Positions 1-8,550 of a stretch of DNA of 64,000 nucleotides are shown here, one piece after another; position 1 is the first letter of the stretch; every line of letters starts with the position of its first letter. The notes under the pieces were generated by a model. The model made no database searches and was not told the origin of the DNA. It saw only the letters and a program-made list of their open reading frames with translations. This DNA comes from Bacillota bacterium. GTDB taxonomy: Bacteria > Bacillota > Sulfobacillia > JABLXB01. The position numbers and the translations under genes are program-made. The stretch lies in assembly GCA_013178305.1 (NCBI GenBank), contig JABLXB010000001.1:490516-554515 (forward strand), given 5' to 3'.

Positions 1-630
1 TGCCATTTCGAGCCCGTCGAGCACATCCAGATGGGCATGGTGGCGCCGCTGGTGGTGAGGCCCCTCATCGAAAAAAACCCCGCCTACGCGGGCAGGAAGT
101 TCGCCTACAACGACACAGCCACCGAGTTTGACCGGGAATACCTCGTTTTCCTGACGGAGCTGGACACGGACCCGCACAACCTCGTGGCGAGCGTTCAGAA
201 ATTCGACTGGACCGAATACAAACCCGAGTACTGGCTGCTGAACGGCAGGTCGTACCCGGACACAGTCAAGCCCGACAACGACCCCGCCCTCCCGCAGCAG
301 CCGTACTCCTCGCTGATAACCGCGGTCGAAGGGGAGAGAGTCCTGCTGAGGTTCATCAACCTTGGATTCCAGCAGCACTCGGTACAGATCCTCGGCATTC
401 CCATCCGAGTGGTGGGCCAGGACGCCCAGCGGCTAAGGGGGCTTGGCGGCGAGGACCTGTCCTACTGGAAGAATGCCCTGTACTTCGCCCCCGGGCAAAC
501 GGTTGACGCGATATTCACGGCGCCGGAATCCGGCATCTATCCAATGTACAATCGAGGTTACCATAAAAACACCAATTCGGGCCAGGGGTTCGGCGGGATG
601 GTCACCGAGGTGCGGGTGCTCAGCAGCTAG
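1..630 (+). CDS. Two-domain multicopper-oxidase-like protein, 5' end outside the window
   Basis: The reading frame is open from base 1 to the TAG at 628-630, so the N-terminus lies upstream. The visible part begins in the end of a first cupredoxin domain with CHFEPVEHIQMGM, a Cys-His-x5-His-x4-Met type-1 copper ligand set seen in bacterial multicopper oxidases. A second cupredoxin domain follows (roughly residues 50-209 of the visible part), but its usual histidine motifs are lost: the HxxHxH position reads QHSVQILG and the terminal ligand loop has only an isolated His. It is a clear paralogue of the two genes after it: shared YWLLNGR, PDNDPALP and GGM blocks. The substrate is unknown. An electron-transfer or oxidase subunit is likely; whether it works alone cannot be judged without its start. 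Confidence 0.8.
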   Translation, partial: CHFEPVEHIQMGMVAPLVVRPLIEKNPAYAGRKFAYNDTATEFDREYLVFLTELDTDPHNLVASVQKFDWTEYKPEYWLLNGRSYPDTVKPDNDPALPQQPYSSLITAVEGERVLLRFINLGFQQHSVQILGIPIRVVGQDAQRLRGLGGEDLSYWKNALYFAPGQTVDAIFTAPESGIYPMYNRGYHKNTNSGQGFGGMVTEVRVLSS

Positions 631-710
631 AAAGACGGATGGCGGCAGACCGTCCCGGGCCGGCGCTGGCGCCGACAGCCCTGGATGCCGGCAAGAGGGA
701 GAGATTCGCG

Positions 711-1874
711 ATGGCTACGATAGACCTGTGGGTTAAGGACGGCCATTTCAGTACCCCCGACGGCAACAGCATTTATTTCTGGGGCCTTTCAAAGACGGCC
801 GGCGGTCAGGCCCAGATCCCCGGACCGCATATTGTCGTCAGGCAGGGCGAGACGGTTACGGTCAATCTTACAAACACCCTCAATTCCGAGCCTGTCTCAA
901 TATGCTTCCCCGGCCAGCCACAGGTGACGGTAGGGGGCAACCCCGCCCAGCCCCAGTACGGCCCCGGGGGGAGCCTGCTTTCGTTTACGAACCATGCCCC
1001 ACCGGGCGGAGGAACGGTCTCGTACACGTTCACACCCAACCGCCCGGGGACTTTCGTCTACGAGAGCGGGACCAGCCCACAGACACAAGTACCCCTCGGG
1101 CTCTATGGCGCGCTGGTCGTCCGGCCGGCGGATTACGACCCGGATGTCGCCTCGCGGAAGACGGCATACGGCGCGGGCACAGCGACGGAGTACAACAGGG
1201 AGTACCTTCTGATAACCAACGAGGTCGACCCCGACCTCCACTATGCCGTGGAACAGGGCAGGCCCTATCCAGTCCGCAAATTCAAGCCGCGCTACTGGAC
1301 GCTCAACGGCCGCTGCGCGCCCGACACGATGCTGCCCGACAACGTGCCGTACCTCCCCCACCAGCCATACGGGGCCATGGTCATGGGCGTGCCCGGTGAG
1401 AAGATCCTCATTCGCATGGTTGGCGCCGGCATAGACAATCACCCACTCCATACCCACGGGAACCACACAAGGGTTGTGGGGCTCGATGGGCGGCTCCTGA
1501 GGAACGGCTCCAGGGATCTGTCGTTCAAGCGGTTCACCGTGCTGGTCGAAGCCGGCCAGACCTACGACCAGATCTACCAGTGGTTCGGGCTCGGCTACAC
1601 GCCCGAGAACCCGATCCCGACCACAATGCCAAACCTCAGGAACCTGGGGATCGGGGATGCGGGCTGGACCATGTGGAGTGGGAGCCCGTACCTGGGGGTT
1701 AAGGGCGACATCCCCGTGGGTGTCGTCTCGTTCAACGAGGTCGGAGAATACCATTTAATGCTTCACGCACACGAAGAACACAAGATCACCAACTGGGGCG
1801 AGTTCCCCGGGGGGCTAATGACGATGATAGCCATCTACCCGTCGCTCGGCTCCGGAGTGGGGACGCTGGAGTAG
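711..1874 (+). CDS. Cupredoxin/multicopper-oxidase-like protein with ligands only in domain 2
   Basis: This is a 387-residue protein starting at the ATG behind GAGGGAGAG; a longer reading from 639 has no ribosome site. No signal peptide is visible (MATIDLWVKDG). Domain 1 has lost copper ligands: where the upstream paralogue has Cys-His-x5-His it reads YESGTSPQTQVPLGL, and the usual HxH reads SICFPG. Domain 2 keeps HPLHTHGNH (about residues 244-252) and HAHEEH (about 353-358), but Ala replaces the type-1 Cys. An insertion of about 40 residues lies between these motifs. A normal blue-copper site is therefore impossible in this chain alone, although a type-2/type-3-like cluster could form with a partner. 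It sits 80 bp after gene 1 and 15 bp before gene 3, so one operon is likely. Confidence 0.8.
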   Translation: MATIDLWVKDGHFSTPDGNSIYFWGLSKTAGGQAQIPGPHIVVRQGETVTVNLTNTLNSEPVSICFPGQPQVTVGGNPAQPQYGPGGSLLSFTNHAPPGGGTVSYTFTPNRPGTFVYESGTSPQTQVPLGLYGALVVRPADYDPDVASRKTAYGAGTATEYNREYLLITNEVDPDLHYAVEQGRPYPVRKFKPRYWTLNGRCAPDTMLPDNVPYLPHQPYGAMVMGVPGEKILIRMVGAGIDNHPLHTHGNHTRVVGLDGRLLRNGSRDLSFKRFTVLVEAGQTYDQIYQWFGLGYTPENPIPTTMPNLRNLGIGDAGWTMWSGSPYLGVKGDIPVGVVSFNEVGEYHLMLHAHEEHKITNWGEFPGGLMTMIAIYPSLGSGVGTLE

Positions 1875-1889
1875 AAAGGAGAGACTCAC

Positions 1890-2888
1890 ATGGCTCAGGT
1901 TTTGAGGAGTCTCTGGGTAAAGCAGGGTACCCTCTCCCTGCCAGGGACCAGCGTGCCTTTCTGGGGGTTCGCAACCTCGTTCGCAGGGGCGCCGAGGCTC
2001 CCCGGCCCTGTGATCGAGGCCACCGTCAGGGACACAGTGATCGTGGTGCTGCGAAACTGCAGCATCCTCATTCCGGCATCATTGATATTCCCCGGCCAAC
2101 ACAATGTACGCGCCATGCGTCCGGGATCGGGATGGCGCCGGGCCGCCCCGCAGTACAGCGGCGGAGAGATGATCTCGCTCACTGACTTCCTCGGGCCTGA
2201 CTCAACTGGGAGAATCAGGTACAGGTTCACGGCGACAAGGCCGGGGGTCCACCTGTACGAAAGCGGGACCAACCCCGAAAACCAGGTCCAAATGGGATTG
2301 TACGGAGTGCTGATTGTCCGGCCCATGGGGCACGATATCCCGTACACCCCGAATTACCGAACGGCCTACGGCGCAGGCACCGGCTCGAGGTTCGACGTCG
2401 AACACCTGCTGGTGCTCGGTGAGGTTGACAGCCAAATGCATGCGGCTCTGGGCCAGGGCGGCGGCTACGACACACTCAGATTCGCGCCCGATTACTGGAT
2501 GATCAACGGAAGGTGTTACCCCGACACCATCAAAGCCGACAACGACCCCGCCCTGCCGAGCCAACCGTACGGATCGGCAATCACGGCGAGGGTGGGGCAA
2601 AGACTCTTGCTCCGGCTGGTCAACGCGGGTTTTCTCCCCAATACGATGCACTTCGGGGGGCTCGTAGGCCGGGTCGTGGGGACGGACGGGTTCGCACTCC
2701 GCTCGCGGGACGCGGACGGCACATACGAGAAGGCAGCAGTTACGCTGGGCCCCGGGCAGACCTTCGACGTACTGTTGAGGCCCCAGAATACGGGGGTATA
2801 CTATCTCAGGGCGCGCGAGTACAACCACGTCGTGAATAACGACACGTTCCCGGGCGGGATGATGACCAGGCTGACGGTGACCACCTAG
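1890..2888 (+). CDS. Cupredoxin-fold paralogue with no recognisable copper ligands
   Basis: This 332-residue protein starts at an ATG behind AAAGGAGAG. It has the two cupredoxin-like domains of its neighbours, with matching blocks LYESGTNPENQVQMGL, YWMINGR, DNDPALP and FPGGMM. Every position that holds a copper ligand in a functional multicopper oxidase is substituted: the domain-1 HxH reads SLIFPG, the Cys-His loop reads YESG, the HxxHxH reads NTMHFGG, and the final loop keeps only an isolated His. No signal peptide is visible. It is the third gene of a tandem triplication. A structural subunit of a mixed oligomer, or a spore-coat-type protein, fits but is inference. Confidence 0.75.
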   Translation: MAQVLRSLWVKQGTLSLPGTSVPFWGFATSFAGAPRLPGPVIEATVRDTVIVVLRNCSILIPASLIFPGQHNVRAMRPGSGWRRAAPQYSGGEMISLTDFLGPDSTGRIRYRFTATRPGVHLYESGTNPENQVQMGLYGVLIVRPMGHDIPYTPNYRTAYGAGTGSRFDVEHLLVLGEVDSQMHAALGQGGGYDTLRFAPDYWMINGRCYPDTIKADNDPALPSQPYGSAITARVGQRLLLRLVNAGFLPNTMHFGGLVGRVVGTDGFALRSRDADGTYEKAAVTLGPGQTFDVLLRPQNTGVYYLRAREYNHVVNNDTFPGGMMTRLTVTT

Positions 2889-3098
2889 CAGTGTGGATCC
2901 GCATCCGGCGGTTCATCAGGCGTGACGAAGTCGATAGTGGTCGATTAGGGTGCAGAGTCCCTGGGAACGCCAGTAGGCGGTGTTCGGGGCTTTGTTTAGG
3001 GGGCCGGACGCTATTCGGTGAAATAGCCCAGCCATCCCCGCAGGTACGTATTCTGCTCGGATAGCCCATCTGCGCCGCGATCTGCCGCACCGCTCTCT

Positions 3099-4655
3099 TC
3101 ATTCCCACTCAATCGTCCCCGGCGGCTTCGACGTGATGTCGTAGACTACCCGGTTGATCCCTTTTACCTCGTTGACGATGCGACTCGAAATCCGCTCGAG
3201 CAGGTCGTACGGCAGCCTCACCCAATCGGCGGTCATCCCGTCGTCGCTCGTGACAGCCCTCAGTATCGCCGTGTACGCGTACGTCCTGCCGTCACCCATC
3301 ACTCCCACGCTCTTCATGGACGACAGTACGGCGAAGCTCTGCCAGATCTGCCGGTACAGCCCCGCCTCCCTTATTTCCTCGATGACGATGGCGTCCGCCT
3401 CCCGGAGTATGTCGAGCTTCTCGGTCGTGACCTCGCCGATGATGCGGATCGCCAGACCCGGCCCGGGAAACGGCTGCCTCCACGCTATCTCCTCGGGCAG
3501 CCCGAGCTCGCGCGCGACCTCCCTCACCTCGTCCTTGAACAGGTCGCGTAGAGGCTCCACGATCTTGAGCTTCATCCCGGGAGGCAGTCCTCCCACGTTG
3601 TGGTGGGTTTTTATCACCGCCGCCGTCCTGGTGCCGCTCTCAATGACGTCGGGGTAGAGTGTCCCCTGGATCAGGTAGCGCGCGCCCTCGATCCGTGCGG
3701 CTTCCTCCTCAAATACCCGTATGAACTCGTGGCCGATGATCTTGCGCTTCGACTCCGGGTCGGTGACTCCGCGAAGCCTTTCGAGGAAACGCTCCGCCGC
3801 CTTGACGTGTATCAGGTTGATGTGGAACCGCTCCCGGAAGGTGCGCTCGACCTGTTCGGCTTCGCCCTTCCTGAGCAGCCCGTGGTCGACGAATATGCAG
3901 GTGAGCCGGTCGCCGATGGCCATGTGCGCCAGGACCGCCGCGACCGACGAATCGACCCCGCCGCTCAACGCGCAGATGGCGCGGCCGTCGCTCATCTGCT
4001 CTCCGAGGCGCGGGACCGCGTTGTGAATGAATGACCCCATGTCCCACGTGCCGGAGCACCCGCAGATGCGATACAGGAAGTTCCGGAGGATCTCCCGCCC
4101 GCGATGCGTGTGCACTACCTCGGGGTGGAATTGAACACCGTAAAGCCGCCGGCGCGGGTCGACGATGGCGGCGAACGGCGCATTCCTCGTCCGCCCGAGC
4201 GCGACGAACCCCCCGGGGGCGGTCAGCACGGAGTCGCCGTGGCTCATCCAGCACTGGGTGGGACTCTCGACGCCAGAGAACAGGCCCTCCCTGCCGGGTG
4301 CGTCGCCGAGCACCTCGAGATCCGCCTTGCCGTACTCTCGTTTACCGCTTCTCCTGACGTCGCCGCCGAGCAGGAGGCTCATGAGCTGCATGCCGTAGCA
4401 TATCCCGAGAACCGGGACGCCCAATTCAAATACGGCCGGGTCGCACCTGGGCGAACCCTCGTCGTAAACGCTCGCGGGCCCGCCCGTCAGGATAATCCCC
4501 CGGGGGTTCCTGGACGCGATTTCGGGCGCCGGCGTATCGTTGGGCAGGATCTCGCAGAATACGTGGGCCTCGCGCACCCGGCGCGCTATCAGCTGCCCGT
4601 ATTGGGCGCCAAAGTCCAGGATTACGACGTTTTCGACGGCGGGGTCACTCGACAC
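3099..4655 (-). CDS. guaA: GMP synthase (glutamine-hydrolysing)
   Basis: This 518-residue enzyme converts XMP, ATP and glutamine to GMP. The N-terminal class-I glutamine amidotransferase has the nucleophile motif GICYGMQ (about residue 87) and the His-Glu pair in FHPEV (about 178). The ATP-pyrophosphatase P-loop SGGVDSS is at about 230, and the dimerisation domain ends in the typical KPPGTIEWE. The start is a GTG behind GGGAGGG, 11 bp inside the end of hpt, so the two genes are translationally coupled. With hpt this forms a guanine-nucleotide operon read leftward. Length is normal for the family. Confidence 0.97.
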   Translation of the reverse strand: MSSDPAVENVVILDFGAQYGQLIARRVREAHVFCEILPNDTPAPEIASRNPRGIILTGGPASVYDEGSPRCDPAVFELGVPVLGICYGMQLMSLLLGGDVRRSGKREYGKADLEVLGDAPGREGLFSGVESPTQCWMSHGDSVLTAPGGFVALGRTRNAPFAAIVDPRRRLYGVQFHPEVVHTHRGREILRNFLYRICGCSGTWDMGSFIHNAVPRLGEQMSDGRAICALSGGVDSSVAAVLAHMAIGDRLTCIFVDHGLLRKGEAEQVERTFRERFHINLIHVKAAERFLERLRGVTDPESKRKIIGHEFIRVFEEEAARIEGARYLIQGTLYPDVIESGTRTAAVIKTHHNVGGLPPGMKLKIVEPLRDLFKDEVREVARELGLPEEIAWRQPFPGPGLAIRIIGEVTTEKLDILREADAIVIEEIREAGLYRQIWQSFAVLSSMKSVGVMGDGRTYAYTAILRAVTSDDGMTADWVRLPYDLLERISSRIVNEVKGINRVVYDITSKPPGTIEWE

Positions 4656-5211
4656 CGGCCTTCCCTCCCGTTGGTGAGTACACTTCCGGCTTCAACACGC
4701 AAATGAACGGCAGCTGCCGGTACTTCTCGTTATAGTCCAGGCCGTATCCGACCACGAACGCGTCCGGAATCTCGAAACCGACGTAGTCGAGGGTGACTGG
4801 GACCTTCCTGCGCGATGGTTTGTCGAGCAGGCAGCACACCTTCAGGCTGGCCGGCTTGCGCGCCTTGAGTGCCTCGCAGAGGTACCTCAGCGTGAGGCCC
4901 GTGTCGACAACGTCCTCGACGATCAGCACGTGCCTGCCTTCGATGCTCTCCTCGAGGTCCTTGGTGATCCTTACCACGCCCGAACTCGACGTAGAGGCAC
5001 CGTAGCTCGAAACCCCCATGAAGTCGAAGGAAGCGAGGCATCTGAGGCTCCTCGCCAGATCCGACAGGAAGATGAACGCGCCTTTCAAGATCCCGACTGC
5101 GATCACCGGTTTTCCGGCATAATCCTCGGAGATCCTTCGCGCCATTTCCGCGACCCGCCTCTGGATGGCGTCCGAGTCGAACAGGATCTCCTCGATGTCG
5201 CCCGAGAACAT
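4645..5211 (-). CDS. hpt: Hypoxanthine(-guanine) phosphoribosyltransferase
   Basis: This 188-residue enzyme salvages hypoxanthine or guanine with PRPP. The PRPP-binding loop [14 protein letters not shown] (about residues 97-110) and the flexible-loop region after GVSSYGAST are clear. The chosen start is the ATG at 5211, with GGAGGG seven bases upstream. The in-frame ATG at 5226 overlaps that ribosome site, and a 245-codon reading would begin upstream of the promoter seen at 5347-5376, so it is excluded. Its end overlaps guaA. The length matches the usual 175-190 residues. Confidence 0.95.
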   Translation of the reverse strand: MFSGDIEEILFDSDAIQRRVAEMARRISEDYAGKPVIAVGILKGAFIFLSDLARSLRCLASFDFMGVSSYGASTSSSGVVRITKDLEESIEGRHVLIVEDVVDTGLTLRYLCEALKARKPASLKVCCLLDKPSRRKVPVTLDYVGFEIPDAFVVGYGLDYNEKYRQLPFICVLKPEVYSPTGGKAGVE

Positions 5212-5346
5212 TCCGTTGCCCTCCATACGACCCTTGCTGCCACTCCTGCCGCGTGAGCCGGCACCGGTTTTCCGGCCACCCCTGCGAGAACCGTCGCTTG
5301 CCAAGACAGAGTCACCCCCGGGCGGTATACCGAAACCTATAACCAG

Positions 5347-5376
5347 AGTATCGCAGCGTAGCCGTTCGAGTGTCAA
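5347..5376 (-). promoter_or_regulatory. Sigma-A promoter for hpt-guaA
   Basis: On the minus strand, TTGACA (5376-5371) is followed after 18 bases by GATACT (5352-5347). Both hexamers are close to consensus. Transcription would start near 5340, leaving a leader of about 130 bases before the hpt start at 5211. Confidence 0.75.
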
Positions 5377-5522
5377 GAACACAGGTCAACCCACACGCTC
5401 CGTGTTCGACACCCGCCTCCGACACCAATTGCTTGTACTACGATGGAGGGCTGGTGTAACATTTCCCTGAATAAGGCTGTACTGCCACGTACTGCCAGTC
5501 GAAGGGGGTGTCAGCCCGGTCT

Positions 5523-7250
5523 ATGCTCAAGCGTCACGAACGTATTTCCGAGAGCCGGAGGACCACGCGCACCAGAGTGATGGCGCTCGCCCTCGCCGCG
5601 GCAGCCCTGACCGGCCTCGTCTCCGTGGTTCAGTTCGCGCAAGGCGACGCGTCATCGCAGAATCGCACGTCACTTCCGGCCCGGAACTCGTTCGCGCAGG
5701 AAATGCTGTCGCTGCGGCGGATGGCCATCAACTACGTGACAAACGAGGCGCTTGCCGCGGGCCGGCTTGCGCCCGGCGACCCCGCGCCGGAGCCATACCC
5801 CGGACCCGTCGCTGCGCAGGCTGGGTCCGCGGGCGGCTTCCACACGGAAAGGCGATCTGCCGTGGACCTGGGCGCCGCTATCCTGCGTACCCTGTGCGGG
5901 GTGCGGGCAGGCAACCCGCCGGCCGTTCGAAACGCATGGGCTACGCCTGCTGATTACTGGACCGCATTCGAGCGGGGCTGGGTCGCGCATTTTGCAGCGG
6001 TGGCCTTCGACAACAGCGCGTTCACGAAGGAAGCCGCGAACAGTGCCTTGCGCTGCGTGGCCGCTCACGACTACTGGGCGAGGCGGCTGGAACGTGAGAG
6101 GTCGTCAGGCCCGGGAATGGCGTCGCTGCTTTACCCGCTATGGCACGAGCGCTACGGCTGGGCGTCCACCTTGAGGGCAGTCAGGGGCGGTCTTCCAGGC
6201 CCTTGGCTCTCGTCCGGCCAGTCCCTCCGGCGAGATGGGGACATCGTGCCGGACGGTTCAGAATTCCTGTTGAACGGCGATATGGTGGGCTCGGTCATCT
6301 ACGCCATCGTCACCGATCCGAGGGTTCAAGCCACGTACAGACCGGCCCGGTTCTACGCCGCGTTTCTACCCCCGGGCTCGACTTACAACAAGGATTCGCC
6401 ACCGCCCGCGGAAACGTTCTCGCCGCTGCAGAACGCCTACCTCAAGGTATTCCACGTGCTGGCCAGGTCGGTCAGGCCCGGTTCCATCCGGCAGGGGCCG
6501 TCTCCCCTGATCACGCTGGTATCGGAGTACGCGCGACAGTTCCCGGATGAAGCACCGGCTGTCTACGATGATTTCCTGCGCGCCACGGACGGCCTGACCG
6601 TCGACCCATCGATCGCCGGCTACCTGCCCCCGCGCGGACGGGCCTGGGACGCGTACGAACGGGACCGCCACTCAACCCTCCTGGAGCAGGCGCGGGAAAG
6701 GCTCGTCCGCGGCGAGATCGCGCCTGACGCCTCGGTGAGGTACGCGCCGGAGACAGCCGGCGAGACCGTTACGGCAGAACAACCGGGCGGAGGCCGTATT
6801 CCCTGGGGTGGACCCTATTACAGGCTCAACCAGGTACTCGTTGCGCTGGTGGCGAGGGTAATCCTGTCGCTGACAGCGTGGGGTCTCGCAAAGGCCGCCT
6901 TCTACGCAATCCGCAGGGCCTGGACTACGGACAGCCTCCTGGAACTCGGTGCAACGCGCACACCCGGCCCGATCCGGTCGAGGTTTGGCGCCCTTCTTTG
7001 GGCGACGTCGAGACTCGCCGGAATGGTCAGCCTGAGCCTCGCTCTCATGGTAGTGCTCCCGCCCGTGCCTCCCAGCCTCCGGATGATAATCGGAGTGGTT
7101 GCCGGTGTCGTCGTATGGAGCGTGGCGGGCCTTCCGTGGGTCCTGGTGGCTCCCTTTCCTGGGTATTCGAGGAGTCTGGCGCGAAGGGAAGTCGTATGGT
7201 CCATCGCATCGACGGTGGTGGCCTCAACCGCCCTCTTGCTCGCGATCTAG
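5523..7250 (+). CDS. Unknown membrane protein with large extracytoplasmic domain
   Basis: I do not recognise this 575-residue protein. An N-terminal hydrophobic segment (about residues 21-40) fits an uncleaved signal anchor. It is followed by about 400 mostly polar residues, rich in Trp, Tyr and Pro, without a motif I can name. The C-terminal 140 residues hold four hydrophobic stretches likely to cross the membrane, separated by arginine-rich loops. The start is uncertain: a GTG at 5508 overlaps the GAAGGGGG ribosome site, so the ATG at 5523 is preferred although its spacing is long. It is transcribed away from hpt and followed by a spore-type microprotein, so a role in the spore envelope is possible but unproven. 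Confidence 0.7.
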   Translation: MLKRHERISESRRTTRTRVMALALAAAALTGLVSVVQFAQGDASSQNRTSLPARNSFAQEMLSLRRMAINYVTNEALAAGRLAPGDPAPEPYPGPVAAQAGSAGGFHTERRSAVDLGAAILRTLCGVRAGNPPAVRNAWATPADYWTAFERGWVAHFAAVAFDNSAFTKEAANSALRCVAAHDYWARRLERERSSGPGMASLLYPLWHERYGWASTLRAVRGGLPGPWLSSGQSLRRDGDIVPDGSEFLLNGDMVGSVIYAIVTDPRVQATYRPARFYAAFLPPGSTYNKDSPPPAETFSPLQNAYLKVFHVLARSVRPGSIRQGPSPLITLVSEYARQFPDEAPAVYDDFLRATDGLTVDPSIAGYLPPRGRAWDAYERDRHSTLLEQARERLVRGEIAPDASVRYAPETAGETVTAEQPGGGRIPWGGPYYRLNQVLVALVARVILSLTAWGLAKAAFYAIRRAWTTDSLLELGATRTPGPIRSRFGALLWATSRLAGMVSLSLALMVVLPPVPPSLRMIIGVVAGVVVWSVAGLPWVLVAPFPGYSRSLARREVVWSIASTVVASTALLLAI

Positions 7251-7330
7251 CTGCGCGTTGACGTAACCTCGCAGGTACCGGCTGCATAGCATGTAGCAGC
7301 ACCAAAACCTGTACCCGGGAGGCATGAGCT

Positions 7331-7420
7331 ATGGAGAAATCCAGTGATGGCTGGTTCGGCGGAAACTGGGCCTTCATTCTGTTCCTGGTTCTGATACTGC
7401 TGTTCTTCGGCGACAACTGA
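7331..7420 (+). CDS. YjcZ-like 29-residue membrane microprotein
   Basis: This short gene encodes 29 residues. A perfect GGGAGG lies eight bases before the ATG. The product has a short polar start rich in Gly, Trp and Asn (NW at residues 12-13), then one hydrophobic helix (FILFLVLILLFF) and a short GDN tail. Tiny proteins of this layout belong to the YjcZ-type sporulation family of Bacilli and Clostridia, found in the spore. The family assignment rests on pattern alone. It supports a spore-forming host. Confidence 0.7.
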   Translation: MEKSSDGWFGGNWAFILFLVLILLFFGDN

Positions 7421-7436
7421 CGGTTGTCCGGATGCG

Positions 7437-7459
7437 CGGCCCGGGTCTCCCCCGGGCCG
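7437..7459. terminator. Hairpin between convergent genes
   Basis: CGGCCCGGG and CCCGGGCCG form a 9-bp perfect stem with a 5-base loop, between the microprotein gene and the end of the Moco operon. There is no long T-run on either side, so it may act weakly in both directions. Confidence 0.5.
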
Positions 7460-7469
7460 TTCGCCTTCA

Positions 7470-8006
7470 TCAGTCCCCCAACCTCGCGCAATCCCGCGCC
7501 TGCCCCCTCAGCACCTCCACAGCATGGGGGATCACCGGAAGGATCACCTCCAGGCACTCCTTGACGGCCCTGGGACTGCCGGGCATGTTCACGATGAGAC
7601 ACTGACCGCGTGTGCCCGCCACCTGGCGCGACAGCATCGCGTGCGGGGTCGCCCTCATCCCTGCCTGGCGCATCGCCTCGGCGATACCCGGCACCTCGCG
7701 GTCGATCACGGCGTACGTCGCCTCCGGCGTGTGGTCCCTCGGACTCAGGCCAGTCCCACCGGTCGTCAGGATAACGTCGATGCCCCTGTTGTCCGCCATG
7801 TCGGAGATCTCACGCGCGATGACCTCGGCCTCATCGGCGACGATCACGTAATGGGCGACCACGCCCCGCGCCGCTCCAGCAGGGGGCCCTTCAACCATCT
7901 CGCGTATAACCTGACTCGAAAGGTCCTCGCGGTCGCCCTTCGAGCCCGAGTCGCTCGCAGTCAGAATGCCGTATTTTATGGATTTTCTGGCTGTTGCGTC
8001 GTGCAT
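7470..8006 (-). CDS. moaB: Molybdopterin adenylyltransferase (MoaB/Mog family)
   Basis: This 178-residue protein binds molybdopterin and activates it by adenylylation before metal insertion. It carries the MoaB/Mog signature TTGGTGLSPRDHTPEA (about residues 82-97) and the NMPGSP motif (about 141). The start is the ATG at 8006, four bases after the moaC stop; upstream in-frame ATGs overlap moaC. It is the last gene of the Moco operon. Assignment between MoaB and MogA by sequence alone is not firm. Confidence 0.92.
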   Translation of the reverse strand: MHDATARKSIKYGILTASDSGSKGDREDLSSQVIREMVEGPPAGAARGVVAHYVIVADEAEVIAREISDMADNRGIDVILTTGGTGLSPRDHTPEATYAVIDREVPGIAEAMRQAGMRATPHAMLSRQVAGTRGQCLIVNMPGSPRAVKECLEVILPVIPHAVEVLRGQARDCARLGD

Positions 8007-8010
8007 TGAA

Positions 8011-8532
8011 TCATCCCCGTACGTAAGTCCCGCTCTTCCCGCCGGACTTGAATATGAGCCTGACATCGCCGATGATGATGCCCTTGTCAATGGACTTGCA
8101 CATGTCGTATATAGCGAGGGATGCCACGGACACGGCCGTCAGCGCCTCCATCTCCACCCCGGTACGCCCGATGCTCTCCACCGTAGCCGTGACCTCGACG
8201 ACAGGTCGCCCTTCGCTAAATGAGAATTCGACAGACGCCGAACTGATGGGAACCGGGTGGCATAACGGGATGAGCTCGGGCGTGCGCTTTGCGGCCATTA
8301 TCCCTGCGACCCGCGCCACGGCCAGCACGTCACCCTTGGGGATGTCGCCCTCCCTCAGCCTTTTCAGGGTCTCGGGGGCCATGAGCACCTCGCCGGCGGC
8401 CACGGCTTTCCGTACGGTTTCGGGTTTTCCCCCAACGTCAACCATCACCGCCCTGCCGCGTTCATCGAGATGAGTCAACCCTTTAGAGGCCGTTTCGCCG
8501 GCCTGCCCGCCGGGACCGCGCGCTTCGCTCAC
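8011..8532 (-). CDS. moaC: Cyclic pyranopterin monophosphate synthase
   Basis: MoaC (173 residues) works with MoaA in the first step of molybdenum-cofactor synthesis, forming cyclic pyranopterin monophosphate. The conserved blocks [29 protein letters not shown] and [20 protein letters not shown] are intact; the last includes the catalytic region ending in the DMCK motif. It lies between moaA and moaB in the same direction, with an 18-bp gap after moaA. Length is normal. Confidence 0.97.
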   Translation of the reverse strand: MSEARGPGGQAGETASKGLTHLDERGRAVMVDVGGKPETVRKAVAAGEVLMAPETLKRLREGDIPKGDVLAVARVAGIMAAKRTPELIPLCHPVPISSASVEFSFSEGRPVVEVTATVESIGRTGVEMEALTAVSVASLAIYDMCKSIDKGIIIGDVRLIFKSGGKSGTYVRG

Positions 8533-8550
8533 GTCACCAAGCCCCCTCTC

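Noticed and set aside
897-1754. 285-codon minus-strand frame opposite the second cupredoxin gene
   Set aside because: The length is due to high GC; composition is Arg/Val/His-rich, no motif or ribosome site, and the plus-strand gene is clear.
2806-3108. Minus-strand open frame with an RIRTCG-like peptide downstream of the third cupredoxin gene
   Set aside because: Such peptides often come from reading tRNA genes, but no tRNA cloverleaf fits here, there is no ribosome site, and half of it overlaps the cupredoxin gene.
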